The position numbers were made by a program, and so were the translations under genes. The notes beneath the pieces are model-generated. The model was not told where the DNA came from. It saw nothing but the letters and a program-made list of their open reading frames with translations, and ran no database searches. A stretch of 64,000 nucleotides of DNA from an uncultured Muribaculaceae bacterium. Lineage in GTDB: Bacteria; Bacteroidota; Bacteroidia; Bacteroidales; Muribaculaceae. The first letter of the stretch is position 1. Each line of letters opens with the position of its first letter. Below, in pieces: positions 1 to 8,957 of this stretch. The stretch covers positions 62,001 through 126,000 of the forward strand of contig CAJUIT010000001.1 in NCBI GenBank assembly GCA_910586565.1, written 5' to 3'.

Positions 1-291
1 ATTTCGGGGCAGATTCCCGTGAATCCCGCAACCGGTGAAATTCCTGAAGGGATTACCGCGCAAACCGAGCAGTCGCTCAACAATGTGAAAGCGATTCTCG
101 CAGAAGCCGGGCTGACTGTCGATAACGTTGTGAAAACAACCGTTTTCCTTTCTGATATGGCTAATTTCGTGCCTATGAACGAGGTTTATGCCAAGGTGTT
201 CACTGCACCTTTCCCCGCCCGTTCGGCTGTTGCCGTGCGCGAACTTCCCAAGCAGGTGCTTGTTGAGATTGAAGTTATTGCAACGCGCTGA
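1..291 (+). CDS. ridA: RidA family reactive intermediate deaminase (5' end cut by window edge)
   Basis: RidA (YjgF/YER057c/UK114 family) hydrolyses reactive enamine/imine intermediates released by PLP enzymes in the cytosol. The reading frame is open from base 1, so the N-terminus lies outside the window; the visible 96 residues begin ISGQIPVNPATG, which matches the family's conserved region after about residue 30. The C-terminal signature is intact, with PARSAVAV and the ending LVEIEVIA; the Arg of PARSAV is the conserved substrate-contacting residue of the family. A methionine at 19-ish is an artefact of the open edge, not a start. A hairpin follows 26 bases after the stop. Family assignment is firm; the enzyme's in vivo substrate is not visible. 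Confidence 0.93.
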   Translation: MSGQIPVNPATGEIPEGITAQTEQSLNNVKAILAEAGLTVDNVVKTTVFLSDMANFVPMNEVYAKVFTAPFPARSAVAVRELPKQVLVEIEVIATR

Positions 292-316
292 CAATGTGTT
301 GAATAATAAATGATAA

Positions 317-348
317 CAGCCGTGTCAAAATCAAGAATGACACGGCTG
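317..348 (+). terminator. Hairpin downstream of ridA
   Basis: An 11-base perfect inverted repeat (CAGCCGTGTCA at 317-327 with TGACACGGCTG at 338-348) with a 10-base loop, followed by an AT-rich tail ending in TTTT at 357-360. It sits between the convergent ends of ridA and the minus-strand lipoprotein remnant, so it may serve both. Confidence 0.7.
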
Positions 349-372
349 CTATTATGTTTTATCGGTTGGCGT

Positions 373-702
373 TTATTTCAGATGTGCTGCCAATGAGGGG
401 TTCACCGAATCAAGCGTGGCGAGGAATGTGTCGATGTAGGTGTCGGCCATCTCATCGTAGCCGGCAGAGCGGAGACGATGTTCGCGCTCACGCACGTCGA
501 GCAGCACTTGCTCGATGGTCAAGGTGTCGGGGTGCACGTCGGCGGCGAGTTCAAGGGCCCGGTTGAAGCCTGCATCACGTGCTCCGTTTCGTTCCTCCTA
601 TGTAGTTGAGTGGCTACTGCAACCGCTGCACGAATGCAAGCCGGCTGTAATAAGGGCTATTGCGAATGCTGACAAACAAATGTTTTTAACGGTTGATTTC
701 AT
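373..702 (-). pseudogene. Small lipoprotein gene interrupted by an in-frame TAG codon
   Basis: Reading the minus strand from the ATG at 702-700 gives MKSTVKNICLSAFAIALITA followed by GLHSCSGCSS. This is a typical lipoprotein signal: basic start, hydrophobic core and a lipobox-like LHSC. Codon 35 (600-598) is TAG. The same frame then stays open for 74 more codons to a TAA at 375-373. That second part has protein-like composition (EQVLLDVREREHRLRSAGY, then TYIDTFLATLDSVNPS) and looks helical. There is no ATG in the downstream part, so it cannot easily be a separate gene. The gene lies 27 bases after the exonuclease stop and probably ended the porQ-cmk-ispH-exonuclease transcription unit. A nonsense mutation, a base error or amber read-through would all explain it. 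I do not recognise the family. An AGGAGG overlaps the stop but leads to no useful start in this frame. Confidence 0.6.
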
Positions 703-729
703 GTGGTGGTTTTAAGGGTAGGGCATAGA

Positions 730-1230
730 TTAAAGAATCACCATCGCGATTTTTGCGCATGCCTCAGCGTCGGCGATGGCGTTGTGATGATTGTTGAACG
801 GAATGCCGAGAAAATCGCACAGACTGGGGAGTGAGAAGGAGCTGCACAGGGTGCGGGGAATGGTTCGCCGTGCTTTCTGAACGGTGCAGAAAAACGGATA
901 ATCGGGGTAGTCCATCCCGTAGACTCTGAAGGCTGCGCGTATGCATTTCTCGTCAAACGCTTTGTTATGCGCCACGAGCGGGAGCCTTCCTATGAATCTG
1001 TGAAGCTTTCGCCACACAACATCGAATGTGGGGGCATCCTCGGTCATGGATTTGTCGATGCCATGAATCTGCTTGGTGAAATAGCGGAAGTAGTATTCCG
1101 GTTCGGGTTTGACCAATTGGTAAAAACGGTCGGTGATTACGCCGTTTTCAACCTTCACGGCTCCGATCGAGCAGATGCTTGACGGCTCTTTGTTGGCGGT
1201 TTCGACGTCTATAGCGACAAAATTTTCCAT
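730..1230 (-). CDS. DEDDh 3'-5' exonuclease, DNA polymerase III epsilon-like
   Basis: A 166-residue stand-alone DnaQ-like exonuclease domain, predicted to remove nucleotides from 3' ends of DNA or RNA in the cytosol with two metal ions. The catalytic set is visible: D8 and E10 in FVAIDVETA (Exo I), D93 in HNKAFDEKC (Exo II), and H149 with D154 in HHNAIADAEA (Exo III, DEDDh type). It ends just after Exo III, so it is the domain alone, without a GIY-YIG or polymerase-binding tail. The ATG at 1230 overlaps the last 22 bases of ispH, indicating translational coupling. Whether it is the replicative proofreading subunit or a separate repair or RNA-trimming nuclease cannot be told from sequence; its operon position with ispH suggests an accessory role. 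Confidence 0.88.
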   Translation of the reverse strand: MENFVAIDVETANKEPSSICSIGAVKVENGVITDRFYQLVKPEPEYYFRYFTKQIHGIDKSMTEDAPTFDVVWRKLHRFIGRLPLVAHNKAFDEKCIRAAFRVYGMDYPDYPFFCTVQKARRTIPRTLCSSFSLPSLCDFLGIPFNNHHNAIADAEACAKIAMVIL

Positions 1231-2072
1231 TTAACTTCCTCCATCAGCCAGCGGGGGGTTGAGGTGGCTCCGCAAATACCAATTGACTCGGCATTCTCCA
1301 ACCATTCGCAGGCTATTTCATTGGCGTTGGCAATGAGCCGTGTGTTGGGATTGACCTCGCGGCAATGTTCATAGAGCACTTTCCCGTTGCTGCTTTTCTT
1401 TCCGGCCACAAACAAAATGAGGTCGTGAGCGCGGGCAAATTCCTGCAATTTCTCCACGCGATTGGCGACACGGCGACAAATCGTGTCGAAACTCTCGAAC
1501 CTTACTCCCGGGAGCATTCGCCGCTCAATCTCGGCAATGATTTCCTTAAATCCGGTAAGCGATTTTGTGGTTTGGGAATATAGAGCGATGGGGCGCGAAT
1601 AATCGAGTTTGTCGAGCTCGGCTACGCTTTCGATTACAATAGCTTCCCCCGAAGTCTGTCCCACGAGTCCGTTAACCTCGGCATGACCGTTTTTGCCATA
1701 AATCACGATTTGCGGGCGCTCATTGGCCTCGGCATCGTAACTTTTCTTTATGCGTTGTTGCAGTCGAAGAACAACGGGGCATGTGGCATCGATGATTTCG
1801 ATATTGTTGCGCTTGGCAAGGAGGTAGGTCGACGGGGGCTCTCCATGCGCCCGCAGCAACACCTTCACATTGTGGAGGTGTTCGAGGTCGGCGTGAGTAA
1901 TTACTTCAAGCCCCTTTCGCGCGAGCCGTTGCACTTCGTCGCTGTTGTGAACAATATCCCCGAGACAATAGAGCGCGCCTGATTTCTCAAGTTCCTCCTC
2001 CGCCTTCTGAATGGCCGTTACAACGCCGAAGCAGAAGCCCGAGCCGCTGTCAATTTCAACGTGTCGGGTCAT
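1209..2072 (-). CDS. ispH: 4-hydroxy-3-methylbut-2-enyl diphosphate reductase
   Basis: Last enzyme of the MEP pathway: a [4Fe-4S] protein reducing HMBPP to IPP and DMAPP in the cytosol. Three cluster cysteines are placed as in the family: C14 in SGFCFG, C98 in DATCPVV and C199 in DTICRR. The histidines of IVHN (42) and AHGEPP (76) and the C-terminal GATSTP motif are also present. I start at the ATG at 2072 (MTRHVEID, 287 residues) because it overlaps the cmk stop as ATGA, a classic coupled junction, and matches where homologues begin; a longer frame from 2090 adds six residues. The porQ-cmk-ispH order is one I recall from other Bacteroidales genomes. Confidence 0.95.
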   Translation of the reverse strand: MTRHVEIDSGSGFCFGVVTAIQKAEEELEKSGALYCLGDIVHNSDEVQRLARKGLEVITHADLEHLHNVKVLLRAHGEPPSTYLLAKRNNIEIIDATCPVVLRLQQRIKKSYDAEANERPQIVIYGKNGHAEVNGLVGQTSGEAIVIESVAELDKLDYSRPIALYSQTTKSLTGFKEIIAEIERRMLPGVRFESFDTICRRVANRVEKLQEFARAHDLILFVAGKKSSNGKVLYEHCREVNPNTRLIANANEIACEWLENAESIGICGATSTPRWLMEEVKWKILSL

Positions 2073-2779
2073 TTCAAACGGGCTATGCAATCGTTGTATC
2101 GCTCGATGAGCCAGCGGTTCTGCTCATCTATGGTCATAGTGGAGTTGTCGAGGTCGATTGCATCATCGGCACGTCTCAACGGGCTTTCGGCGCGTGTTTC
2201 GTCAATGTGGTCGCGGTGAACTACATTGGCCAGCACCTCTTCATACGATGCAGGAATCCCCTTTTCGATAAGTTCCTTCACGCGTCGCTGGGCACGTGTC
2301 TGGGCCGAAGCGTTGACAAAAATCTTGAGTTCTGCAGCAGGGAAAACAGTTGTTCCAATATCGCGGCCGTCCATCACGATTCCCTTGTCGATGCCGTAGG
2401 CCTGTTGCTTTTTCACAAGGTCGCGCCGAACTTCGGGTATGGCGGCAACCGGCGACACGTTGTTGGAAACGTCGAGATGGCGGATTGCATTTTCCACATC
2501 CTCTCCGTTGAGGAATGTGTGTTGTGCCCCGTCGGCAACGCGGCGGAATTCGATTGTGATTTCAGGGAGCGCGGCTACAATAGCTCCGGTGTCGGGCTGA
2601 CCGTCGTGTGAAATCATGCCGTGTCGCATTGCATACAGTGTTACGGCGCGATACATCGCGCCGGTGTCAACATAATTATAACCTAATGACGCGGCCAATG
2701 CTTTGGCCATTGAGCTTTTGCCCGACGAAGAATAGCCGTCGATGGCAATGATTATTCGGGGTGTATCGTTATTTGTCAT
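2069..2779 (-). CDS. cmk: Cytidylate kinase
   Basis: Phosphorylates CMP and dCMP to the diphosphates with ATP, feeding DNA, lipid and wall precursor synthesis. The P-loop is GYSSSGKS at residues 15-22 counted from the chosen start; DTGAMYRAVTLYA is the family's conserved nucleotide-binding stretch, MDGRDIGTTVFP follows in the middle, and the LID-type region with repeated Arg lies near RVKELIEKG. The ATG at 2779 (MTNNDTPR) gives 236 residues and puts the first beta strand directly at the N-terminus as in homologues; an ATG eight codons upstream at 2803 is possible. It ends in an ATGA overlap with ispH. Confidence 0.95.
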   Translation of the reverse strand: MTNNDTPRIIIAIDGYSSSGKSSMAKALAASLGYNYVDTGAMYRAVTLYAMRHGMISHDGQPDTGAIVAALPEITIEFRRVADGAQHTFLNGEDVENAIRHLDVSNNVSPVAAIPEVRRDLVKKQQAYGIDKGIVMDGRDIGTTVFPAAELKIFVNASAQTRAQRRVKELIEKGIPASYEEVLANVVHRDHIDETRAESPLRRADDAIDLDNSTMTIDEQNRWLIERYNDCIARLK

Positions 2780-2827
2780 GAGATATATGCTTTTCTCAAC
2801 CAATCGGATGCGTAGGTCAGTTCAGTA

Positions 2828-3928
2828 TCAGTTGAGAATATCGTTTAAGTTGAGATTCAGGTTGAGCATGAGGGTTGTGGCACCTGAGTGCGGTTGGGCG
2901 AAAGCCAGCCCCACATTGAAGCGGCGCAGGTTTATGCCCGCTCCGAGTGAGAACCCCGACAGGAAACTGCGTGAATAGGTGCTCATGTCGGTGCGGGTTT
3001 TGTAATTATAGCCTAAGGCGACATAGAAGCGGTCGGAGGGGATGAAATCCACACCGAAAACAAGATGCCTGAACAGGTTGCTGCTGAATTTATCTTTCTT
3101 TGTGAATGGTTCTGATGAAGAACCGTCGCCGGTTTCCCAATAGGGGAGATGCCACTTGGTGAGATTCCATGCGGTGATGGAGAAACGCACCGGAACGCCG
3201 GGAAACACTTTGGCGATGCCGAGACGGAGGTCAATCGGGAGTTTGTCGGATGTTTCGTTGAACTTTTTCACCTGGCCGCCGACGTTGGCAAGAACCACCG
3301 AGGCCGAGAAATCGGATTCAGGGTCGTAATAATTGATACCGAGGTCGGTTGCTATGGCGAGTGCCGAATAGGCCTCATAGCTGCTGTAGAGAAATTTCAA
3401 GGTAATGCCGCCGCGAAGCCGGTCGGTGATGTCGTAGGAGAACGAACCGTTGAAATTAACATCCTTGGGTGAGAAAGTACCGGTTATGTTCCCAAATTCA
3501 TCGGCAGCCTGAAGATTGCCGTAGCCGAAATAGCGGATGCCGGCCGACCATGCTCCACGCTCATTAACGGCTTTGGCATAGCGGGCGCCGGCGAAGTTCG
3601 AGCCACCCATGTAGAGCATGTAATCAAGGAGCACCTGATTATCCATTTCCGAGCCTAACAATGCTGGGTTCTGGTCGGTAACACTCAAATCATCTTCAAC
3701 GGCTGTGATGTTTACGCCGCCCAATCCGTAGATTCGGGCCGACGATGTGATGTTCAGATAATTATAGGCGGTAGAGCCGTCCTGCCCCGATATTGATGCA
3801 GGGATGCCGAAAGTTGCCATACAGATGATTGCAATCTGTTTGAGCCCGGGCAGGTTGTTTATGCGGGGATTCCCGATGTTGGAAAACAGGCGCTTGTGCC
3901 GGAGTTTAAGTGATGGGATGATTGTCAT
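2828..3928 (-). CDS. porQ: Type IX secretion system protein PorQ, outer membrane barrel
   Basis: PorQ belongs to the PorV/FadL-like outer membrane barrel group used by the Bacteroidetes type IX secretion system, where it helps attach secreted proteins to A-LPS. The frame (366 residues) has a hydrophobic signal segment at about 30-47 (IAIICMATFGIPA), then the family's typical start of the mature protein with SSARIYGLGGVNI and DQNPALL. The remainder is amphipathic strands ending in NLNLNLND. The n-region of about 30 residues before the signal segment is long, so the true start may be further in; no ATG lies close to the hydrophobic core. It is first in the minus-strand run with cmk 49 bases downstream. 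No obvious T9SS C-terminal-domain cargo is encoded in this window. Confidence 0.85.
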   Translation of the reverse strand: MTIIPSLKLRHKRLFSNIGNPRINNLPGLKQIAIICMATFGIPASISGQDGSTAYNYLNITSSARIYGLGGVNITAVEDDLSVTDQNPALLGSEMDNQVLLDYMLYMGGSNFAGARYAKAVNERGAWSAGIRYFGYGNLQAADEFGNITGTFSPKDVNFNGSFSYDITDRLRGGITLKFLYSSYEAYSALAIATDLGINYYDPESDFSASVVLANVGGQVKKFNETSDKLPIDLRLGIAKVFPGVPVRFSITAWNLTKWHLPYWETGDGSSSEPFTKKDKFSSNLFRHLVFGVDFIPSDRFYVALGYNYKTRTDMSTYSRSFLSGFSLGAGINLRRFNVGLAFAQPHSGATTLMLNLNLNLNDILN

Positions 3929-4294
3929 TGATCAAAGACGTGGTCACCGTCGGAGCAGGTTTGCGGCCAGGCTCCGGCCGGTGTTTGCGCATTCAATGCA
4001 TCGGGAGGGCGCTGAAAGAATTTTGCGACACAACTCCGTGGCCTGAATGCAGATGAGTTTAATAGCTATTTATATCTATAACGAATCATCGCGTGTTCTA
4101 TTACATCGTGATGCAAAATTCGGAGCCGCCCCGCTTAATAAATCCCGTGAAAGAATGCTCGGGCTTAACGATGTGGAGCGGCGGTTTCAAGCGAAAGTTT
4201 TTTTAGTGAAAAGCTGTGAGGATTGGAGTTTTTTGGAGAAATTTCCCTACCTTTGCAGGGTCATTCAAAACCGCAACAGCACTCTCGTTGATAT
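3929..4294. other. Divergent intergenic region between porQ and dapF
   Basis: 366 bases without a convincing gene. Short open frames here have no family features and unusual composition. The right end holds the dapF -7 box (4248-4255). The left end must hold the porQ promoter, but no full TAnnTTTG match on the minus strand was found close to 3928. Confidence 0.6.
4248..4255 (+). promoter_or_regulatory. Bacteroidetes -7 box (TACCTTTG) upstream of dapF
   Basis: Exact TAnnTTTG match, 39 bases before the dapF ATG. The nearest TTTG upstream (4232-4235) is too close to be a normal -33 element, so only the -7 half is clear. The predicted start of transcription is near 4260. Confidence 0.6.
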
Positions 4295-5173
4295 ATGATG
4301 AGATTCACCAAAATGCATGGCCTCGGCAATGACTACATCTATATTGATTGTATGGATGGTAGTTTCGGAGGCGTCGACAGCTCAATTCTCAATGACAATG
4401 AGCGAATTGCCGACATATCACGCCGTTTGAGCGACCGCCACTGCGGTATCGGTGGCGACGGCATCATTCTCATTCTCCCCTCGGCTTGTGCCGATTTCAG
4501 AATGCGCATGTTCAATGCCGACGGTTCGGAAGGGAAAATGTGCGGCAACGCCACACGTTGCATCGGCAAATATGTTTTTGACCACAACTACACGCAAAAG
4601 CGCGACATAACGCTCGAAACTCTTTCGGGCGTTAAATATTTGCATCTTCACACAGGCGATGGCGGAAAGGTTGATTCGGTAACCGTCGATATGGGTGAGC
4701 CGGAATTTACCCCGAGTCGAATTCCTGTTGCTGTCGATGACAATGCCGGCAATGTTGACATACAGGTTTCGGCCGGAGGGGAGGAGATGTCGCTCACAGC
4801 AGTGTCGATGGGAAATCCCCACGGTGTTATTTTTGTCGATGACCCGCTCACCTTTGATGTTCACGGCATCGGGCGTCAGCTTGAGGTTGATGCAATATGG
4901 CCCGACCGGTCTAACATCGAATTCGCATCCGTAACCGGACCCGAGGATATTGTGATGCGTGTGTGGGAACGCGGAAGCGGCGAAACTATGGCATGTGGCA
5001 CCGGAGCCTGTGCAACAGCCGTAGCGGCAATGCTCACAGGGCGTGTTCCCGGCAGCAAGGTTACAATTCATCTTCTCGGTGGTGACCTGTCGATTGAATG
5101 GAACCGCACCACAAACCGCGTGTTGATGAGTGGCCCCGCAACCGAAGTGTTTTCAGGCGAAGTGGCAATTTGA
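4295..5173 (+). CDS. dapF: Diaminopimelate epimerase
   Basis: Converts LL- to meso-diaminopimelate, the precursor of lysine and of peptidoglycan cross-links; cofactor-independent, using two cysteines as acid and base. Both are present: C83 in MCGNATRC and C234 in ACGTGACA. The N-terminal [10 protein letters not shown] motif and [10 protein letters not shown] in the middle are typical. Length 292 is slightly above the usual 270-280, owing to a longer first lobe. There are two adjacent ATG codons, 4295 and 4298; homologues usually begin MRFTKMHG, so 4298 is equally likely. dapL follows 65 bases later on the same strand and makes this enzyme's substrate, so the two form a pathway pair. Confidence 0.96.
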   Translation: MMRFTKMHGLGNDYIYIDCMDGSFGGVDSSILNDNERIADISRRLSDRHCGIGGDGIILILPSACADFRMRMFNADGSEGKMCGNATRCIGKYVFDHNYTQKRDITLETLSGVKYLHLHTGDGGKVDSVTVDMGEPEFTPSRIPVAVDDNAGNVDIQVSAGGEEMSLTAVSMGNPHGVIFVDDPLTFDVHGIGRQLEVDAIWPDRSNIEFASVTGPEDIVMRVWERGSGETMACGTGACATAVAAMLTGRVPGSKVTIHLLGGDLSIEWNRTTNRVLMSGPATEVFSGEVAI

Positions 5174-5238
5174 CATTGCCGCGAGCCACAACTGCAATTG
5201 CTAATTATATCGGTGTGCAAGCACCATTTATTGATAAT

Positions 5239-6471
5239 ATGTTCAGAATCAACGATAATTTTTGCAAACTTGCCGAAAGCTACCTGTTTTCGGAGATTGC
5301 ACGAAGAATAAACGCCTATAAGGCGGCCCACCCCGATGCCGACATTATCAGAATGGGTATCGGAGATGTGACGCGCCCTCTTTGTGCTGCGGCCGTGGAG
5401 GCGATGCACAAAGCTGTGGATGATGAAGCTGATGCATCCACATTCCACGGCTACGGACCCGAGCAGGGTTATCCATTTCTGCGTGATGCCATTGCCGAGC
5501 ACGATTACCGTGCCCGCGGCATTGAAATCGCTCCCGACGAAATTTTCGTTAGCGACGGCGCAAAAAGCGACACCGGTAACATTGGCGACATTCTCGCACA
5601 GGGTAACCGCGTGGCGGTAACCGACCCCGTTTATCCTGTTTATGTCGACACAAATGTGATGGGTGGCCGTGCCGGTGCTTTGGGCGCCGACGGATGCTGG
5701 GATAATATCATCTATCTGCCCGTAACGGCACAGAACGGTTTTGTTCCGGCTCTTCCTGCCGAAGTTCCCGATGTGATTTATCTCTGCTATCCCAATAATC
5801 CCACCGGCACAACACTCAACCGTGAGCAATTGAAGAACTGGGTTGATTATGCGCTGGAGCATGGCTCGCTGATTCTGTTTGACTCGGCCTATGAAGCCTT
5901 TATCCGCGACGAGGATGTGCCCCATAGCATCTATGAAATAGAGGGTGCGGAAAAGGTTGCAATCGAATTCCGCAGTTTCTCCAAAACAGCCGGGTTCACG
6001 GGTGTGCGTTGCGCTTACGCGGTGGTTCCCAAAGCGCTGTTCGGAACAGACTCGGAAGGAAACAAAGTGTCGATGAATCATTTGTGGCTGCGCCGTCAGT
6101 GCACGAAATTCAATGGCGCTTCCTACATATCACAGCGTGCTGCTGCTGCCGTTTACACCCCTGAAGGGTTGGCTCAGACGCGCGAAACCATCGACTACTA
6201 CCTGCGCAACGCCGAAACTCTCCGCAAAGGGTTGGAAGAGGCCGGTCTCGAAGTTTATGGCGGTGTGAATGCACCCTATGTGTGGATTAAAACTCCCGCA
6301 GGGATTGATTCGTGGAAATTCTTCGACCTTTTGCTTGATAAGTGCCATGTGGCGGGTACCCCCGGTGCAGGCTTCGGCCCGTCGGGCGAAGGTTACGTGC
6401 GGCTCACCGCATTCAACACCTACGAAAATACGGTGGAAGCGGTGAAGCGCATACGTGCAATGCAATTCTGA
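5239..6471 (+). CDS. dapL: LL-diaminopimelate aminotransferase
   Basis: A class I/II PLP aminotransferase that makes LL-DAP directly from tetrahydrodipicolinate and glutamate, bypassing the succinylase and acetylase routes. The Schiff-base lysine is K249 in [10 protein letters not shown]. Other family marks are [19 protein letters not shown] near the N-terminus and the C-terminal [15 protein letters not shown] substrate-binding loop. The start at 5239 gives 410 residues, the normal length, and begins MFRINDNF. An open frame runs back to 5098 inside dapF, but those residues overlap dapF and resemble nothing in the family. It follows dapF, the next step of the pathway. Confidence 0.96.
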   Translation: MFRINDNFCKLAESYLFSEIARRINAYKAAHPDADIIRMGIGDVTRPLCAAAVEAMHKAVDDEADASTFHGYGPEQGYPFLRDAIAEHDYRARGIEIAPDEIFVSDGAKSDTGNIGDILAQGNRVAVTDPVYPVYVDTNVMGGRAGALGADGCWDNIIYLPVTAQNGFVPALPAEVPDVIYLCYPNNPTGTTLNREQLKNWVDYALEHGSLILFDSAYEAFIRDEDVPHSIYEIEGAEKVAIEFRSFSKTAGFTGVRCAYAVVPKALFGTDSEGNKVSMNHLWLRRQCTKFNGASYISQRAAAAVYTPEGLAQTRETIDYYLRNAETLRKGLEEAGLEVYGGVNAPYVWIKTPAGIDSWKFFDLLLDKCHVAGTPGAGFGPSGEGYVRLTAFNTYENTVEAVKRIRAMQF

Positions 6472-6479
6472 CATGCGAG

Positions 6480-6508
6480 GGCCTTTGAAGCGGAAGCGCT
6501 TCAAGGCC
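6480..6508 (+). terminator. Hairpin after dapL
   Basis: Inverted repeat GGCCTTTGAAGCG (6480-6492) with CGCTTCAAGGCC (6497-6508), 12 pairs with one bulged T, eight bases after the dapL stop. No clear T-tract follows, so termination could be weak or the structure may have another role. Confidence 0.5.
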
Positions 6509-6624
6509 TTCGGCCGTTTATGGGAGGGGGTAAACCGATTATATAACGGAAAGAGTTTTGTAATGGAAGCTCTCCCGTAAGTAATAATAAATCATTCTTT
6601 TTTCAATTCAATTCACAAAAGTCT

Positions 6625-8814
6625 ATGTCTTTACTTAGATTCAAAGCGGTGAAGGAAGCTTACGACCGCAAGGCAGTTGAGGTGGCTACACCCAAGGAGA
6701 GCCCCGAGAAGTATTATGCTGAAGCTGTCTTTAACCGACAGCGTATGTTTGAATATCTGCCTAAAAAGACATTCGACCAACTTGTTTACGCCATCGACAA
6801 CAAACAGCCTATTTCGCGCGAGCTTGCCGACAGCGTTGCCGACGGGATGAAACGTTGGGCTACTGATAATGGTGCCCGTCACTACACCCACTGGTTCCAT
6901 CCGCTCACCGGAGGCACTGCCGAAAAACACGATAGTTTTGTGGAGCACGACGGTAAGGGTGGTGTTGTAGAGGAATTCTCAGGAAAACTACTCGTTCAGC
7001 AGGAACCTGACGCATCGAGTTTCCCCAACGGCGGTATCCGCAACACATTCGAGGCGCGTGGATATTCTGCATGGGATATTTCCTCGCCTGTGTTTATCGT
7101 AAACAAAACACTCTGTATCCCCACAATCTTCATTTCCTATACCGGCGAGTCGCTCGACTTCAAAACTCCGCTTTTGCGTGCCCTAAATGCAGTTGACGAA
7201 GCTGCCACAGGAGTTGCACGTTATTTCGACAAGGAGGTGAAGCACGTTTCGTCATATCTCGGTTGGGAACAGGAATATTTCCTGGTTGATGCAGCCCTCT
7301 ATGCCGTGCGTCCCGACCTCGTGATGACAGGCCGCACTCTCATGGGTCATGAAAGTGCAAAGAACCAGCAGCTCGAGGACCACTACTTCGGCGCTATCCC
7401 CTCGCGTGTTCAGGCGTTTATGCTCGATTTGGAAATCGAATGCCACAAACTAGGCATTCCCGCTCACACTCGTCACAACGAGGTGGCACCCAATCAGTTT
7501 GAGCTTGCTCCTATATTTGAGGAAACCAATCTTGCCAATGACCACAACCTTCTGCTGATGTCGGTTATGGCAGAGGTTGCCCGTCGTCATAACTTCCGTG
7601 TGTTGCTGCATGAAAAGCCGTTTGCCGGAATCAACGGCTCGGGTAAGCACAACAACTGGAGTCTCGGAACCGACACAGGCACACTTCTTTTCGCCCCCGG
7701 GAAAACTCCCCGCGAGAATCTGCGTTTCATCACCTTCTTTGCGAACGTGATGGCGGCCGTGTATCGTCACAATGCGTTGCTCAAGGCTTCAATAGCATCG
7801 GCAACCAATGCTCACCGTCTGGGAGCGAATGAGGCACCCCCTGCAATCATCTCGATTTTCACCGGCAAGCAGATTGCCGATATTCTCGACAGCCTTGAAA
7901 AGAGCACTGAGGATGATCTCATCACATTCAGCGGAAAAGAGGGGATTGACATGGGCGTGGCACAGATTCCCGAGATTATGCTCGACAACACCGACCGCAA
8001 CCGCACATCCCCCTTTGCATTCACCGGCAACCGATTTGAGTTCCGAGCAGTGGGCTCATCGGCCAACTGCGCGTCGGCAATGATTGCTCTAAATGCAGCT
8101 GTGGCCGAGCAGCTCAAAGAGTTCAAGGCTAAAGTAGATGCCCGTGTGGAACGCGAGGAATCGCTCTACCATGCCATCCTTGAGGAGGTGAAGGCTCTCA
8201 TCATCGACTCCAAACCCATTCATTTCGACGGAAACGGATATAGCGACGAATGGAAAGAGGAAGCGCAGCGCCGCGGTCTTGATTGCGAAACATCCGTTCC
8301 CCTGATTTTCGATGCTTATCTGCGTCCCGAGTCGGTGAAGATGTTTGGCGAGACAGGTGTGTTCTCCGAACTGGAGCTGAAAGCGCGCAATGAGGTGAAA
8401 TGGGAAACCTACACCAAAAAAATTCAGATTGAAGCGCGTGTGCTCGGCGATTTGGCACTCAACCACATAATTCCGGTAGCAACCCGCTATCAGTCGATTT
8501 TGGTGGATAACCTTGTTAAGCTCAAAACTCTTTTCCCCGTTGCAAAAGGTAATGAGCTCACCTCGCGCGACCTCGGCGTGATTGAACGCATGTCGGAACA
8601 CATGAGTGTAATCAAAGAGGAAACCGAGCGCATGGTCAACGCCCGCAAGGCAGCCAACCGCATCGAGTCGGAACGTGAGAAAGCTATCGCTTATCACGAC
8701 AACGTTGTGCCTGCAATGGAGCGCATCCGCTACCACATCGACAAGCTTGAGCTGATGGTTGACAATGAAATGTGGCCGTTGCCCAAGTATCGCGAAATGC
8801 TTTTCATCCGCTGA
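6625..8814 (+). CDS. glnN: Glutamine synthetase type III
   Basis: ATP-dependent synthesis of glutamine from glutamate and ammonia, the main ammonia-assimilating reaction. At 729 residues it is the long GSIII class found in Bacteroidetes and cyanobacteria rather than the 450-residue GSI. Visible features are HYTHWFHPLTG and the E-rich GWEQEYFLVD (metal-binding strand), RHNEVAPNQFELAP, the ATP-site GSGKHNNWSLG, and NRTSPFAFTGNRFEFR near residue 455. A helical C-terminal extension (about 590-729) is characteristic of the class. It has its own hairpin terminator and is followed 143 bases later by a glutamine-using amidotransferase. I could not identify a clean -7 box or a sigma-54 site in the 153 bases upstream. 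Confidence 0.95.
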   Translation: MSLLRFKAVKEAYDRKAVEVATPKESPEKYYAEAVFNRQRMFEYLPKKTFDQLVYAIDNKQPISRELADSVADGMKRWATDNGARHYTHWFHPLTGGTAEKHDSFVEHDGKGGVVEEFSGKLLVQQEPDASSFPNGGIRNTFEARGYSAWDISSPVFIVNKTLCIPTIFISYTGESLDFKTPLLRALNAVDEAATGVARYFDKEVKHVSSYLGWEQEYFLVDAALYAVRPDLVMTGRTLMGHESAKNQQLEDHYFGAIPSRVQAFMLDLEIECHKLGIPAHTRHNEVAPNQFELAPIFEETNLANDHNLLLMSVMAEVARRHNFRVLLHEKPFAGINGSGKHNNWSLGTDTGTLLFAPGKTPRENLRFITFFANVMAAVYRHNALLKASIASATNAHRLGANEAPPAIISIFTGKQIADILDSLEKSTEDDLITFSGKEGIDMGVAQIPEIMLDNTDRNRTSPFAFTGNRFEFRAVGSSANCASAMIALNAAVAEQLKEFKAKVDARVEREESLYHAILEEVKALIIDSKPIHFDGNGYSDEWKEEAQRRGLDCETSVPLIFDAYLRPESVKMFGETGVFSELELKARNEVKWETYTKKIQIEARVLGDLALNHIIPVATRYQSILVDNLVKLKTLFPVAKGNELTSRDLGVIERMSEHMSVIKEETERMVNARKAANRIESEREKAIAYHDNVVPAMERIRYHIDKLELMVDNEMWPLPKYREMLFIR

Positions 8815-8833
8815 TGCGGAATCAACAATAACG

Positions 8834-8877
8834 GAGGGTGCCTCCCCGTTTCCCATATAGAGACAGGTGGCACCCTC
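8834..8877 (+). terminator. Hairpin after the glutamine synthetase gene
   Basis: GAGGGTGCC (8834-8842) pairs with GGCACCCTC (8869-8877) around a 26-base loop, 20 bases after the stop, followed by TGTTCTC. Confidence 0.55.
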
Positions 8878-8957
8878 TGTTCTCACTTTGCCGGCCGATG
8901 CAATGCAAATTGCGCATTAGTTGCCTGCATGATAAAACTTTCACTACCAAATTCCTG

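Noticed and set aside
354..715. Two short plus-strand frames between ridA and the exonuclease
   Set aside because: Arg-rich or artificial composition; the opposite strand carries the better explanation, a lipoprotein gene with one stop.
3804..4298. Two plus-strand frames (80 and 83 codons) before dapF
   Set aside because: One overlaps porQ antisense and the other runs through the dapF promoter; neither looks like a protein.
4418..5071. 217-codon minus-strand frame opposite dapF
   Set aside because: Shadow of dapF; both catalytic cysteines of dapF are in the plus frame.
5068..6081. 337-codon minus-strand frame opposite dapF/dapL
   Set aside because: Lies antisense to the well-supported dapL; His/Cys/Arg-rich composition without any family motif.
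8089..8886. 265-codon minus-strand frame opposite the glutamine synthetase
   Set aside because: Shadow of a strongly conserved gene; no domain features.
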